Of a DNA stretch of 64,000 nucleotides, positions 46,007-56,449 are shown one piece after another (the stretch's first letter is position 1; each line of letters opens with the position of its first letter). The translations under genes and the position numbers were made by a program. Under the pieces are notes generated by a model. The model did not search any database. It saw only the letters and a list, made by a program, of their open reading frames with translations, and was not told the DNA's origin. The DNA comes from Dryocosmus kuriphilus (lineage: Eukaryota; Arthropoda; Insecta; Hymenoptera; Cynipidae): positions 214,436,011-214,500,010 of the forward strand of contig CM076189.1 in assembly GCA_038277395.1 (NCBI GenBank), written 5' to 3'.

Positions 46007-47582
46007 TTAGGGTGTATCGGAAATCAAAAATATATTTTTTTTTACTTTGTGAGAGGAATAAAAAGTTGTTTGCAGGTTACTTCTGAGTATTTTAAGCCCG
46101 AATTTCTTTTGCGATCAGGATTCATGGCAAAAATTGCATACTGCATTGATATGTATACCTATGAAGCATGAACCCAATTCTACATTACCTTATGTTTTTG
46201 CGTTAATCTTAAAGTAATGAATATTGGTAAAAAGTACGAAAAGTGGCACACTTCTTGTTCATTTGAGGCAAAATAATTGTTTTCTTGTTTTAACGAAATG
46301 AAAATATTTTCTAATGCTACCAGGCTTATATCTACACAGTTTAGACCCCAGAAAAAATATATTATCTTCGCAAATTGGTGTTATACTTGTAGAAATGACA
46401 AAAGGAATAATTTTGCCGCTATTTTTCAGTATTATTTTTGCAATTTTATACATTTCTGATTATTATGAGTAAAATTGTCTTCATTGAGTAGTATGTACAT
46501 AATATACATTTTTTTTAAAACATTGGAATCCAAAATACTATCTTCAGTATAGATTCAAGACGGAAAATGTTGATTACCTTCGATTTCAACACATTTTCAA
46601 CCTCCCATGTCACAATGAAGTTGTAGAACGTTGCGTAAAAGAGGTAACGGCAGCATCTAATCAGGTACTTTCTTCCGACGCAAGAGATGGGTTTATCAGA
46701 GCATGTTTCCAAAATCGAACAATCTTACCAACTTTTTAAACTAAATCTCAATTTAGATTATAAGTTGCCTTTATTCAAGACGTAAGCTGGCTTACAGGTT
46801 TTCTTACATTATTATATTTCAAATACATACTTCATACATTATGAAGTACACTCAAAAAGGTAAAAAATTTATAAAATTGCAAAAAAGATATTGAAAAATA
46901 GCGTAAAGTCATACGTTTTGTCGTTTTTACCAGTATAACACCAATGTGAGAAGATAAAATGTTCATTTCTGGAGTCTGAACTGTGCAAATATAAACCTGG
47001 TACCATTAGGAAATATTTTCAGTTCATTCAAACAAGGAAAAACAATTATTTTGTCTCAAACGAAGAAGAAATATGCCACTTTTCGTACTTTTTATCAATA
47101 CTCATTGATTTAACATTAATACGAGTAAATAAGAAAAACTGCACTTATTTTTGCTGCGTCTTATGTTTTTCAAGTCTCAATTCAAACGTTTTCGGGTAAA
47201 CTTCATGTAATTGTCTTTTGTTTAAAAACTCAATTTAAGTCCTTTTTGGCTAAAAAATGATGCGTCTCAATTTTGAGTTGATATCTGACTTAAAATAAAC
47301 CCAACTTTTTTATGTGTAATGTTGTATTGGGTTTATACTGCATAGTTACACATATCGATGCAGTATACAACTTTTCCCATGAATCCTGATTATAAAAAAA
47401 AAATTTGGGGCTTAAAATACTGAAAAGTAACCGTATTTTCCTTATTTTGACATTAACGACCTTGCGCAAACTGAAGGAATCTTTTTTCCTTCTAGGAGAG
47501 TAATTTTGGCATCTGCCAACAACTTTTTATCCCTATTCAAAAGCAAAATATTAAATTATTTTGGATTTTCGATACGCTCTAA
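46007..47582. mobile_element. 1.6-kb palindrome, TTAGGGTGTATCG ends
   Basis: TTAGGGTGTATCGGAAAT (left) corresponds to the inverse of ATTTTCGATACGCTCTAA (right). The arms share blocks such as AAAAAGTACGAAAAGTGGCA, ACGAAATGAAAATATTT, GGTGTTATACT and GAAAAATAGCG. They diverge more than those of the other palindromes and the right arm carries a ~150-bp insertion. It sits at an (AT)n tract. No transposase is seen. Confidence 0.75.
47168..47320. repeat. Insertion with CTCAATTTAAGTC motif in one arm
   Basis: Absent from the opposite arm of the palindrome. It contains AACTCAATTTAAGTCC, GGCTAAAAAATGATGCGT and ACTTAAAATAAACCCAACTT. Nearly the same order occurs at about 59395-59495 (CTCAATTTAAGTCTGC, ACTAAAAAATTTTGCGT, ACTCAAAATAAGCCCAGCTT), and inverted words lie at 56350-56440. 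It is a short mobile element related to the ends of the 56331-59494 element. Confidence 0.65.
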
Positions 47583-49829
47583 TGTCCACTTTTGAGGTTG
47601 GAACTTCGAAAAACCGTTTCTCGAGAAAAACGAATGTTAGGTTGTAAAGTGCCATAAGCGCCAGTGTTAAATTGTATTTTTGAACGCAAAAGACACCAGC
47701 TTCCGCTTTGTTTCGGAACATGAGAATGTCACTAAAAGACAAAGCAATTGTCAAAGTATAACCTCCAAATAAAAACCTAATATGGCCAATTTTGACCTTA
47801 CCTCACAAAAAACCACATTAATCCTAAAATAAAATCGACAATCTGGTCGCTTTTCATTTGGACGTACACTTTAGAGGCAATTTGACCCTAAAAATTTGTT
47901 CGTTCCGAAACAAACTTTTAAGGTGTCTATTAACACACTTTAAGATGCGATTTTATGATAATGTTGAGTTTAAATTGCAAAATTCATCCTGAAAATACTT
48001 TTTAAGTTATGAAACTTTCAGGAAATATTACCTAAAAAACAGTTTCTGCTATTGGAAAGAAATTTTTAAGTAATATTTGCTCTGAGAATGTAAAATTATT
48101 TTTCCCAGAAATTAAAAAATTGATGAATTTCTGAAAAGGAAAATCTGTGATATATTATTATTTTACATTTAATTTGTAAAAAATCTTTTTCTCCACATAT
48201 TTTCCTCGATGTTGAATTTTTTTACTTAAATCAGGACCGAAAGTAGAACCATTTTAAGATACCATGTTATGATTATGAAAAAAAATTTCCGGAAATTGAT
48301 CTCCATTTTACATTTATTAACACAGAGACCCCTATTTTGCGAGAAGCACATAATCGCATAATGTCTCAGAACTGAATGTAACTTTAAATTTTTGCGATTT
48401 ATGAAATTTGCATGTTAGATAAACAAGATTTGCCGTCACATTAAATTGCATAATTTCTTTTCTCCGCATAATTTCGAATTTTGTACCGAAAATTTTTTAA
48501 TAAAAAAAATTCTAAAATCCCAATATACTTTATGATAATTTATTAGATTTTGACAATAAATATATTTTCTCTTTTTTTATGAAATGTGAGTGTGAAAATT
48601 GGGCAATGACACACTGTTATATTTTGAACTTCACCCTTATTCATAAAATATACGAGTAGATTAGGTTGGCTGCTAATTGAGGGACTCCATAAGTCCCCCC
48701 CCGTTTTCCCAGTACATATTTTAATACAAAAGCTTACTATATTTTCTGTTTCATGAATTTGATAACATAATCAGAGCTCGGATTGACTAAAAGGCTTTAA
48801 AAAAGTCACTTAGTCGCAGGAAATTTTTAAAGATAATGAGAAAAAAACAGCAATTTAAATTGTCTTCTAGAACTTGCCTAACTCTTGAACCGAATTACTT
48901 ACTGAGTTGCCGCCATTTTGAAATTTTGTTAATTTACAGGCTTTTAAGTTGGCATAGGTATTTTTAAAGTTCTAATTTTTTGAAAATTTAAATACTTGCT
49001 TTGAAAAAATTTCTCTTCCATTTAATATTACCATCATTCCATTCCAAATTTAAACTTTATCCATTTGATTTCATAATAATATTGCGAAGGATTTTTTTCA
49101 ATTTCGTATTACTAAACTCTGAATGTACTTCTGAACGTTTAAATGAACAAATTTTTCATTGATTTCTTTGTAAAATAGAAACAGTGCTAAAATATTAGTT
49201 CATATAGTTATAAAAGAAACTTGTACCTAAGCACACTTGTACTTAAAATTTTATGTATAATTTGAATTAATTTAATTAATTCATTTTTTCAAGTTTTAAA
49301 TTTCAATTTTGTTAAATTCAATGCGATTAAAATTGAAACTTAGTATCACAGTAGTCCGTAAGAGGAAAAAATGTTTTTTTTGAAAAGTCACAAAAAATCT
49401 CATTTAAAAAAAAGTCGAAAAATTCGCACAACCGAGCCTTGCACAATATTCCCGTATTTATAAAAACAAGTAATATTTAAGCATATTTTAATATTTGAAG
49501 ATTTTCACCAGGAGAAAAAACTGACCCTAAACATAAAATCACTCGCATATATTATTTAACAATTTCAAAATCTTTTCTTCAATTAAATATAAAATAATGA
49601 GATATAACAGGCTTTCCTTTTACAAGAATATAACAATTGTTTGAAAAAGTTGTTTTATAATTACAGGAAAAATATTGCTTAAAATTTTTTTCTAATGATA
49701 GAAATTCTTGTCAAAAAAGTAGATAATGTTTCTTAAAACTTTTAGAACTTAAAATGATGAATATGACCATTTAATCTTAAGTTTCGGAACCAAGTATTAT
49801 TTTGTTAGTTTGGCAAATTTTAACGTACG
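47583..49829. other. AT-rich DNA, nothing recognised
   Basis: Long A/T-rich stretch with no element ends that I could pair and no recognisable frame. Confidence 0.4.
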
Positions 49830-52075
49830 CTCAGAGAAAAGATTGAGTTGATTCAACAAAACAGTTTGTTCAATCTAGTTTGTTTGTTGCAACTAAAAAA
49901 TTTGGTCAATGCGACTAAACATTTGGTTCTTTTTAAAAAACGCAACAATTTAATTTGGTCACTTCAAAGTAATTATTTATTTGAGCATGTTTAGTTGATT
50001 TAACCAAATCCATTTGTTGAATGGAACACATTATTTATTATAAAAGGATTTGGTTAACGTAACGAAATAATTTGGTCGATTCAACCAAATACTTCCATTA
50101 ACTGCGCTAAACATACCGGCGCAGATGGCGTAAACCCATGCTGGTTGGCAGTTCGCGTCGCAAAATTTTAAATCGTGTCCTGTCGCTAAAAAACTGGATT
50201 CTGCATCAATACGCGGAAAATTTTGAACGTAAGTAAAACTTTTAATTCACGGGGTTCACCAAGATTCACACCGGTGAAGGAAATCTAACCTCAAAATACA
50301 TAAGTGTCACTGTAAAAAGAATTTTACGTAGATTTACTACTTTTTTTTTTTTGTAATTTTATATAAATTTGTAAAATGATTTCGTGCAAGGTAGTTAATT
50401 TACCTAGGATCTTGTAAAATCGTCACGATCGATATAGAACGTTTATAGGTTATGTGTAATACCTCTCTCAATGTAGTAAATAAAATTTTGTAAGAGTTCG
50501 ATTTTCTGATGCTGGAAGTGATGCTTATTAAAAGTCCTAATTAATGAGAAAAACTTTTTCCAAAAATTTGGCGCGCGCTGCTTTCTTAAATCATAAAAAT
50601 TCAGTAAAATTAGTTTTCGATGGTAAATTTAAGCTTCTGTTTTGGAAAAAAATGTAATTAAATTTTTAGGGGAAGATGTGGACACAGAGGCTTTACTGGC
50701 CCTAGAACCAACAAATAATTCTTTGACAGAAAGTCTCATTCCACTTGGAGGAAAAAGAGCCATATTTTTAAAAAAGCTCAAAAAATTCCAATTGTTGAAG
50801 TCGGATATTCCTATATCTATACGAGTTTTTATGAAGAAAAGTCTGTATTTGAAAAGTAGGTTGAAAACTGTTCCCCGATATCTTTTTATTTTATATGAAA
50901 ACAAAGCTTTTGTTCTAGAATAAAAGTATATACTACACTTTATATCAAACTACATTTTGATTAATTTAAAGAACTGAATTATAATAAATTATTTCCAGGT
51001 CAATTACTGCGAAAAAGGGAATAACATTTTGGCTGAAATCAACGAAAATTATTCGAATTTACAAGACAGATAAGGAGAACGTTAGTATCTGCAATGACAT
51101 TGAAAATAAATCAAACCAAATTCAAAAAAATTCGAATTCAAACAAATTCAGCCCACGGGAAATTTTTCGTACTTTATACTGATAGCTAAAAAAGTCGCAA
51201 ATGAAATTGAGTTTCAGGTAACATAACTATTTAACTGCTTACGAAAAGCTATTACTTAATATCACTCTCGTAGATATTGTGTTTTCATTTGCAAACCAGC
51301 TTGACCTCCAATTTTCCATAAAAGCTATTACAAAATGCAAAATTATTTAAGATTTAATTTCGTAAAATTATCAGATTATAAAAAAGACAATATGAATCAA
51401 ACTAAAATAATTTATTAGATTGCAAGATTTACATTTAAATGTTATCAAAATTTCAAAGTTTAAACTGAAAATGCTCGCGAAGATTTAAGAACTTTATGTA
51501 TATTTCTAAGTTATAGTTAGTTATAAAGTACAAATTACACTATGACATATAATTTTAGTCGAAATTCTTTTAGATATAAAACTGATTGAGACTGATTATA
51601 TAGAAATTATGAAAAGTTTGATTGCATAATGTAGCATTTTCAGAATAAATTATTATAAAATGCTTTTCCAAAATTAACAATTTATTAATTTTTACGTACC
51701 TTAATAGCAAATACCACATCGTGGCTCGTAAGTTATTTAATTTTTCTTAACCTATCTGATGGAAGTGTATTAATTTCCATTAAATAGGTCAAAAGATATT
51801 TAATAACTTATCAGTCACGATGTGAAAAAGTTCCAGTAGAACGGTTTCACTTTTACTTCAACAAACTTTTTTTTTAAACCAACAAAAAAAATTTGGTTGG
51901 ATCAAACAAAATATTTGGTTGGATCAACTAAAATATTGAGTATAGTCATCTAAAATATTTAGTATAGTCAACCAAACTTTATTGATCAAAAAATTTGATT
52001 GAATGAACCAAACATTTGATTGAACATATAGCCATTCATTTATTTGGTTGATCCAACCAAATTTTTTTCTGAGTG
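49830..52075. mobile_element. TIR element (CTCAGAGAAAA) with SAM-like gene, copy 1
   Basis: GCTCAGAGAAAAGATTGAGT and the inverse of ACTCAGAAAAAAATTTGG bound 2.2 kb. Both subterminal 200-bp zones are built of TTGGTTGATTCAACCAAA-like words in both orientations (for example 50070-50095 and 51880-52060). A small spliced gene runs on the plus strand from 50138. The element recurs at 52885-55884 with the same gene order. No target duplication is evident. Confidence 0.75.
50138..51024 (+). CDS. SAM-like domain gene, three exons, element-borne
   Basis: Exon 1 (50138-50228) starts MLVGSSRRKILNRVLSLK and ends WILHQYAENFE before GAAC|GTAAGT, after the first base of a codon. A candidate intron runs to TTTTTAG at 50669. 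Exon 2 (50670 to about 50855) restores the frame and reads EDVDTEALLALEP, then SLIPLGGKRAIFLKKLKKFQ. Together this gives the five-helix SAM layout: W..h.QY...F, then (I/V)D.EALL.L, then (L/I)IP..G.R..FL. A possible donor AAAA|GTAGGT (50856) and acceptor TTTCCAG (50998) lead to a short third exon with a stop at 51022-51024, for roughly 100 residues in all. A TIR-proximal promoter is likely but not identified. This is the most intact copy in the window. The function is unknown; SAM domains usually form protein complexes. Splice sites were assigned by eye. Confidence 0.5.
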
Positions 52076-52255
52076 ATAGTTATCAATTATTTTCAAGATT
52101 TTGCGTCGTAAGGTGTATCAGAAAAATGCTTGTTTTTGAAAGCTATCCTCGAATTCAGGACACTAGAAATACACCAATTTTCAAATTTATAAAATCTTCA
52201 CGTTCACGTATCAAAAGCCTTCAAATATGACTGTCCATCACACCAAATTGTTAAC
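52076..52255. other. Spacer, nothing recognised
   Basis: Short unique stretch between two elements. A 60-codon frame here has no domain. Confidence 0.4.
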
Positions 52256-52259
52256 TTAA

Positions 52260-52805
52260 GGTGGCTCCACCAAATTTTGAACAACGACATAATCGAGTAA
52301 TACTTTTTATATATAGAGCATTTTGCATCACCTTTCAGATGCCGTAAAAATAAATAGAGGTTACCGACCTAAATTAAGAGAAAAGAATTATCAAAGTCAA
52401 GCCGTTATACAATTAGTAAGACATGAGGTTAGAATTTAGCATTCACATATTCTCTATTAATTTTAAAAACAGACGACAGATTCTGTCAAAAAACATCCAT
52501 GTTTTACAATAATAATTGCTTAATTTATATCTGAAAAGAAAAGTACTGGTTACCGAAGTAATAAAAGAGATACTCAAGAAAAATATGCCAAATCTCGCAT
52601 TTCAGGGGCGCGAACGTAACAGGGGCGACTTGAAAATTTTTTATTTTTTATATTTTTTCACTTTTAGTCATAAAATCGCATATTTCTAAACGACTAGTTA
52701 GATATATAACCGTTTTATATAATTATTTCTGTCAAAAAGACTAGAATTTCACGAAGCTCCCAGCGGTGCCTCGATATGATACGGCCTGTCCTGGTGGAGC
52801 CACCT
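52260..52805. mobile_element. TTAA-flanked MITE, GGTGGCTCCACCA ends
   Basis: GGTGGCTCCACCA (left) and TGGTGGAGCCACC (right) are perfect inverse ends, and TTAA stands at both borders (52256-52259 and 52806-52809). TTAA target duplication is the hallmark of piggyBac-type transposons, so this 546-bp non-coding copy is probably piggyBac-mobilised. The ends are themselves palindromic (GGTGG..CCACC). Confidence 0.8.
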
Positions 52806-53192
52806 TAAGCTGTAGGATTTCGATAGTATCTCAGGGTGTAGATTTTAATGCGATCGGACTCATTTGCATGTAGGTACTTCATAAACTCAGAGAAAAGATT
52901 GAGTTGATTCAACAAAACAGTTTGTTCAACCTAGTTTGTATGTTGCAACTAAAAAAGTTGGTCACCGCAACTAAAAATTTGGTTCTTTTTAAAAAACGAA
53001 ATAATTTCCTTTGGTCAATTCAAAGTAATTATTTATTTGAGCATGTTTAGTTGATTTAACCGAATAAATTTGCTGAACGGAACATATTATTTATTAGAAA
53101 ATTATTTTGTTAACGTAACCAAATAATTGGTTGATTCAACCAAATACTTCCATTAATTGCGCTAAACATACCGGTGCAGATGACGTAATCCC

Positions 53193-54130
53193 ATGCTGGT
53201 TGGCAGTTCGCGTCGCAAAATTTCAAACCGTGTCGTGACGCGGGTAAGTGGTGAAAAATGAATGGTAGGAGCAACTGAACACTCACAATACCTGTCTTGT
53301 TAAAATGCAGGTCTGCATCAATACGGGAAAATTTTGAACGTAAGTGAAACTTTTAATTCACGGAGTTCACCAAGATTCACACCGGTGAAGGAAATCTAAC
53401 CTCAAAATACATAAGTGTCACTGTAAAAAGAATTTTACGTAGATTTCCAACTTTTTTTTTTTGTAATTTTATATAAATTTGTAAAATGACTTCGTATAGG
53501 GTAGTTAATTTACCTAGGATCTTGTAAAATCCTCACGATCAATATAGAATTCTTATAGGTTATATGTAAATTTACCTCTCTCAAATGTAGTAAATAAAAT
53601 TAACCTAATTGAAAGAGGTAAATTTACAGAATCTTATAAAAATCCAAATTTAACCTGTAAAAATTCTACATTGAGCTTGACGATTTTACAAGATCTTTGA
53701 TAAGTGATCATTTACAGTGTGATTGTAAGTGACGAAAAAAAACCCGCACAAAGTGTATGGTAAAAGCATTTCTGTCAAATTTGGTAAAAGTTCAGTTTTT
53801 TGATGCTGCAAATGATGCTTATTAAAAGTACTAATTAATGAGAAAAGTTTTTTCCAAAAACTTTGCGCGCGCTCCTTTCACAAAAATTCAGTAAAATTAG
53901 TTTTCGATGGTAAATTTAAGCTTCTCTTTTAAAAAAAAAATTTCACTAAATTTTTAGAGGAAGATGTGGACATCTATGCTTTACTGGCCCTAGAACCAAC
54001 AAATAATTCTTTGACATAAAGTCTCATTCCGCTTGGAGGAAAAAGAGCCATATTTTTAAAAAAGCTCAAAGAATTCCAATTGTTGAACTCGGATATTACT
54101 ATATCTACGAGTTTTTGTGAAGAAAAGTCT
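53193..54130 (+). pseudogene. SAM-like domain gene, decayed copy
   Basis: It aligns with the gene at 50138-51024. The ATG and MLVGSSRRKISNRV are kept, but then GTAAGT (53244) and CAG (53308-53310) bracket a 67-bp intron-like stretch not present in copy 1. A one-base deletion in CAATACGGGAAAA shifts the frame, and an in-frame TAA (54017-54019) interrupts the second exon inside the SAM-like region. The acceptor TTTTTAG and the exon start EEDVD are kept. It is clearly non-functional. Confidence 0.6.
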
Positions 54131-54417
54131 GGATTTGAAAAGTAGGTTGAATAGTGTTCCCCGTTATCTTTTTATTTTATAATTATAATTTTTAATAATA
54201 ATAATAAATTTTTTATAATAATAATTATAATTTTATAATTTTAGTCGAAATTCTTTTAGATATAAAATTGATTGAGACTGATAATATAAAAACTATGAAA
54301 AGTGTAATTATTGCATAATGTAGCATTTTCAGAATAAATTATTATAAAACGTTTTTCAAAAATTAACAATTTATTAGTTTTTATGTACCCTAATAGTAAA
54401 GACCACATCGTGGCTCA

Positions 54418-54448
<31 letters not shown>

Positions 54449-54461
54449 AAATATATATATA

Positions 54462-55499
54462 TTAGGGTATGCCAAAAAAATCGATAATTTTTTTTTCTCA
54501 CTCTCCCCCCAAAATATCGTAGAATGCATCCAAACAAAAATTCTCGCACAGGCGGAGCCAGTAATTTTAATTTTAAGAGGTCCATCATCGAATTTAAAGT
54601 TTTCCCATTGAAATAACATAGAAAAGAGGATTTTTTACATTATTTAATTCCGCAAGCTATGAAAAACATTTTTTTTCATAAAGTAAATAAATAAACCTTA
54701 TTGAGCATTACATTTTTGACAAAAAATCCCATCGAGTGAAATTTCTATTATCAATATTTGACTTTCTGTAGAGCCTTAAAGTTACAATTTTTGAAAATTT
54801 TGTGTTTTTTACATTTTTATGGTAAACTATAGCAGATCGGACAAAAAGTTAAATCGCAATTTTGTAGTACATCTGACGCACTAAAAAAAAGTCTCCGAGA
54901 AATTTTTCGTATTATTAATATATAAGAAGTTATAGATCCAAAATTAGGCCGAAATTAGCGTTTTCCCTCTGAGAATATATATACTTTGTACGTTAAAAAT
55001 TAAAAAAATAAGAATTTGTGGGTCTGTAAATTCTTAAATATTAATAATATGAAAAATTTCTCGCAGACATTTTTGTAGTGCGTCAGATAGACTACAAAAT
55101 TTCAATTTAACTTTTTGTCCTATCTCCGAAAGTTTAGCTTAAAAATGTAAAAAAACACAAAATTTTCAAAAATGGAAATTTTAAGGTTCTACAGAAAGTC
55201 AAATATTGATGATCGAAATTTCACTCAATGGAACTTTTTGTCAAAAATTTAATGCTGAATAAGGTTTATTTATTTATTTTATGAAAAAAAATTTTTTTCA
55301 TAGCTTGTGGAATTAAATAATGTAAAAAATCCTCTTTTCTATGTTATTTCAATGGGAAAACTTTAAATTCGATGATGGACCTCTTAAAATTGAAATTATG
55401 GGCTCTGCTTGTGAGAGAATTTTTTTGTGGACATATTCTACGATATCTTGGGGGGAGAGTGAAAAAAAAAAATTATCGATTTTTTTTGGCACACCCTAA
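54462..55499. mobile_element. 1.0-kb palindrome, TTAGGGTATGCC ends
   Basis: TTAGGGTATGCCAAAAAAAT (left) is inverted as TTTTTTTTGGCACACCCTAA (right). The arms of about 500 bp are complementary along TCTCACTCTCCCCCCA, GACCTCTTAAAAT-type, TAAATAATGTAAAAAATCCT and TGACTTTCTGTAGA blocks. The tip near 54950-54990 is unpaired. The flanks are (AT)n, consistent with a TA target. It is nested in copy 2 of the SAM-carrying element. Confidence 0.9.
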
Positions 55500-55884
55500 T
55501 ATATATATAATAAATAATAAGTTATTTAATTTTTCTTAACCTATGTGATGGAAGTGTATTCATTTCCATTAAATAGGTTAAAAAATATTAAATAACTTAT
55601 GAGCCACGCTGTGAAAAAGGTCCAGGAGAACGGTTTTACATTTGCTTCAACAAACTTTTTTTTAAACCAACAAATAAATTTGGTTGGATCAAACAAAATA
55701 TATTTGGTTGGACCAACCAAAACATTTGGATGGATTAACTAATATATTTAGTATAATCAACCAAACTTTATTAACCAAAAAATTTGGTTGAATCAACCAA
55801 AAATTTGATTGACCATATAGCAATGCATTTATTTGATTGATCCAACCAAATTTTTGTTGAATCAACCAAACTTTTTTCTGAGTG

Positions 55885-56330
55885 AGTGTCTCTCTATAAT
55901 CCACGGCTTTTCTAGAAGGTTTCATTGGTTGATCTTGCACATTCAAAGATCCGTTTTCTTGAGCCAGCCTCAGCTCATCTATCATCAAAGGTATTACGTT
56001 TATCGCGAATGTTTGCAGAATTTATCTTCACACCCTCGACATAACCCTGGAGTCACTTAAGGTCGCACCCTAACTTTATATACCGGTTGCGTGAGTACGT
56101 GTGCATTTACTGGCGCGTGTATGAAACCCCCGTGTTCAATGTAAAACTTCGTACGAGGTATGCAGGGTACGTACGGTACGCATGGTGCGTGTTTCGACGC
56201 GTGCCTTCACTCTAAAGTCTGCATTTACCTAACTATATGCACTTTAGCTTTCAGGTGCGAGGAATTCATGCAGAAATTCTGATGGTCAGAATAGATGCCA
56301 TGACATTTATTATGAAAATTATTAGATCAT
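55885..56330. other. Unique GC-balanced DNA
   Basis: The segment 56050-56230 has GTACGTACGGTACGCATGG-like alternating words and is GC-balanced. It has no repeats elsewhere and no coding signal. Confidence 0.35.
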
Positions 56331-56449
56331 TCAGAGAAAAAAAGGTGAACTTAAAATTTTTGCGATTTAAAATTTTAAGGCCTTATTTTGAGTCCTATGG
56401 ATAATTAAAAATCTTAAATTGAGACTTTTTCAAATGTCAAATTTTTTCA

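Larger units (their letters stand above)
52885..55884. mobile_element. TIR element (ACTCAGAGAAAA) with SAM-like gene, copy 2
   Basis: ACTCAGAGAAAAGATTGAGT at the left and the inverse of ACTCAGAAAAAAG at the right bound 3.0 kb. The left 1.1 kb is highly similar to 49830-50900, with shared GCGCTAAACATACCGG, CATGCTGGTTGGCAGTTCGC and GATTCACACCGGTGAAGG. The right end matches the TTGGTTGATCCAACCAAA zone. Relative to copy 1 it has a ~200-bp extra stretch (53570-53770) and a nested palindrome (54462-55499). Confidence 0.75.

Noticed and set aside
54405..54470. ATT and AT microsatellites as a target preference of the nested palindrome
   Set aside because: The tracts may have been there before or grown afterwards; one site is not evidence of preference.
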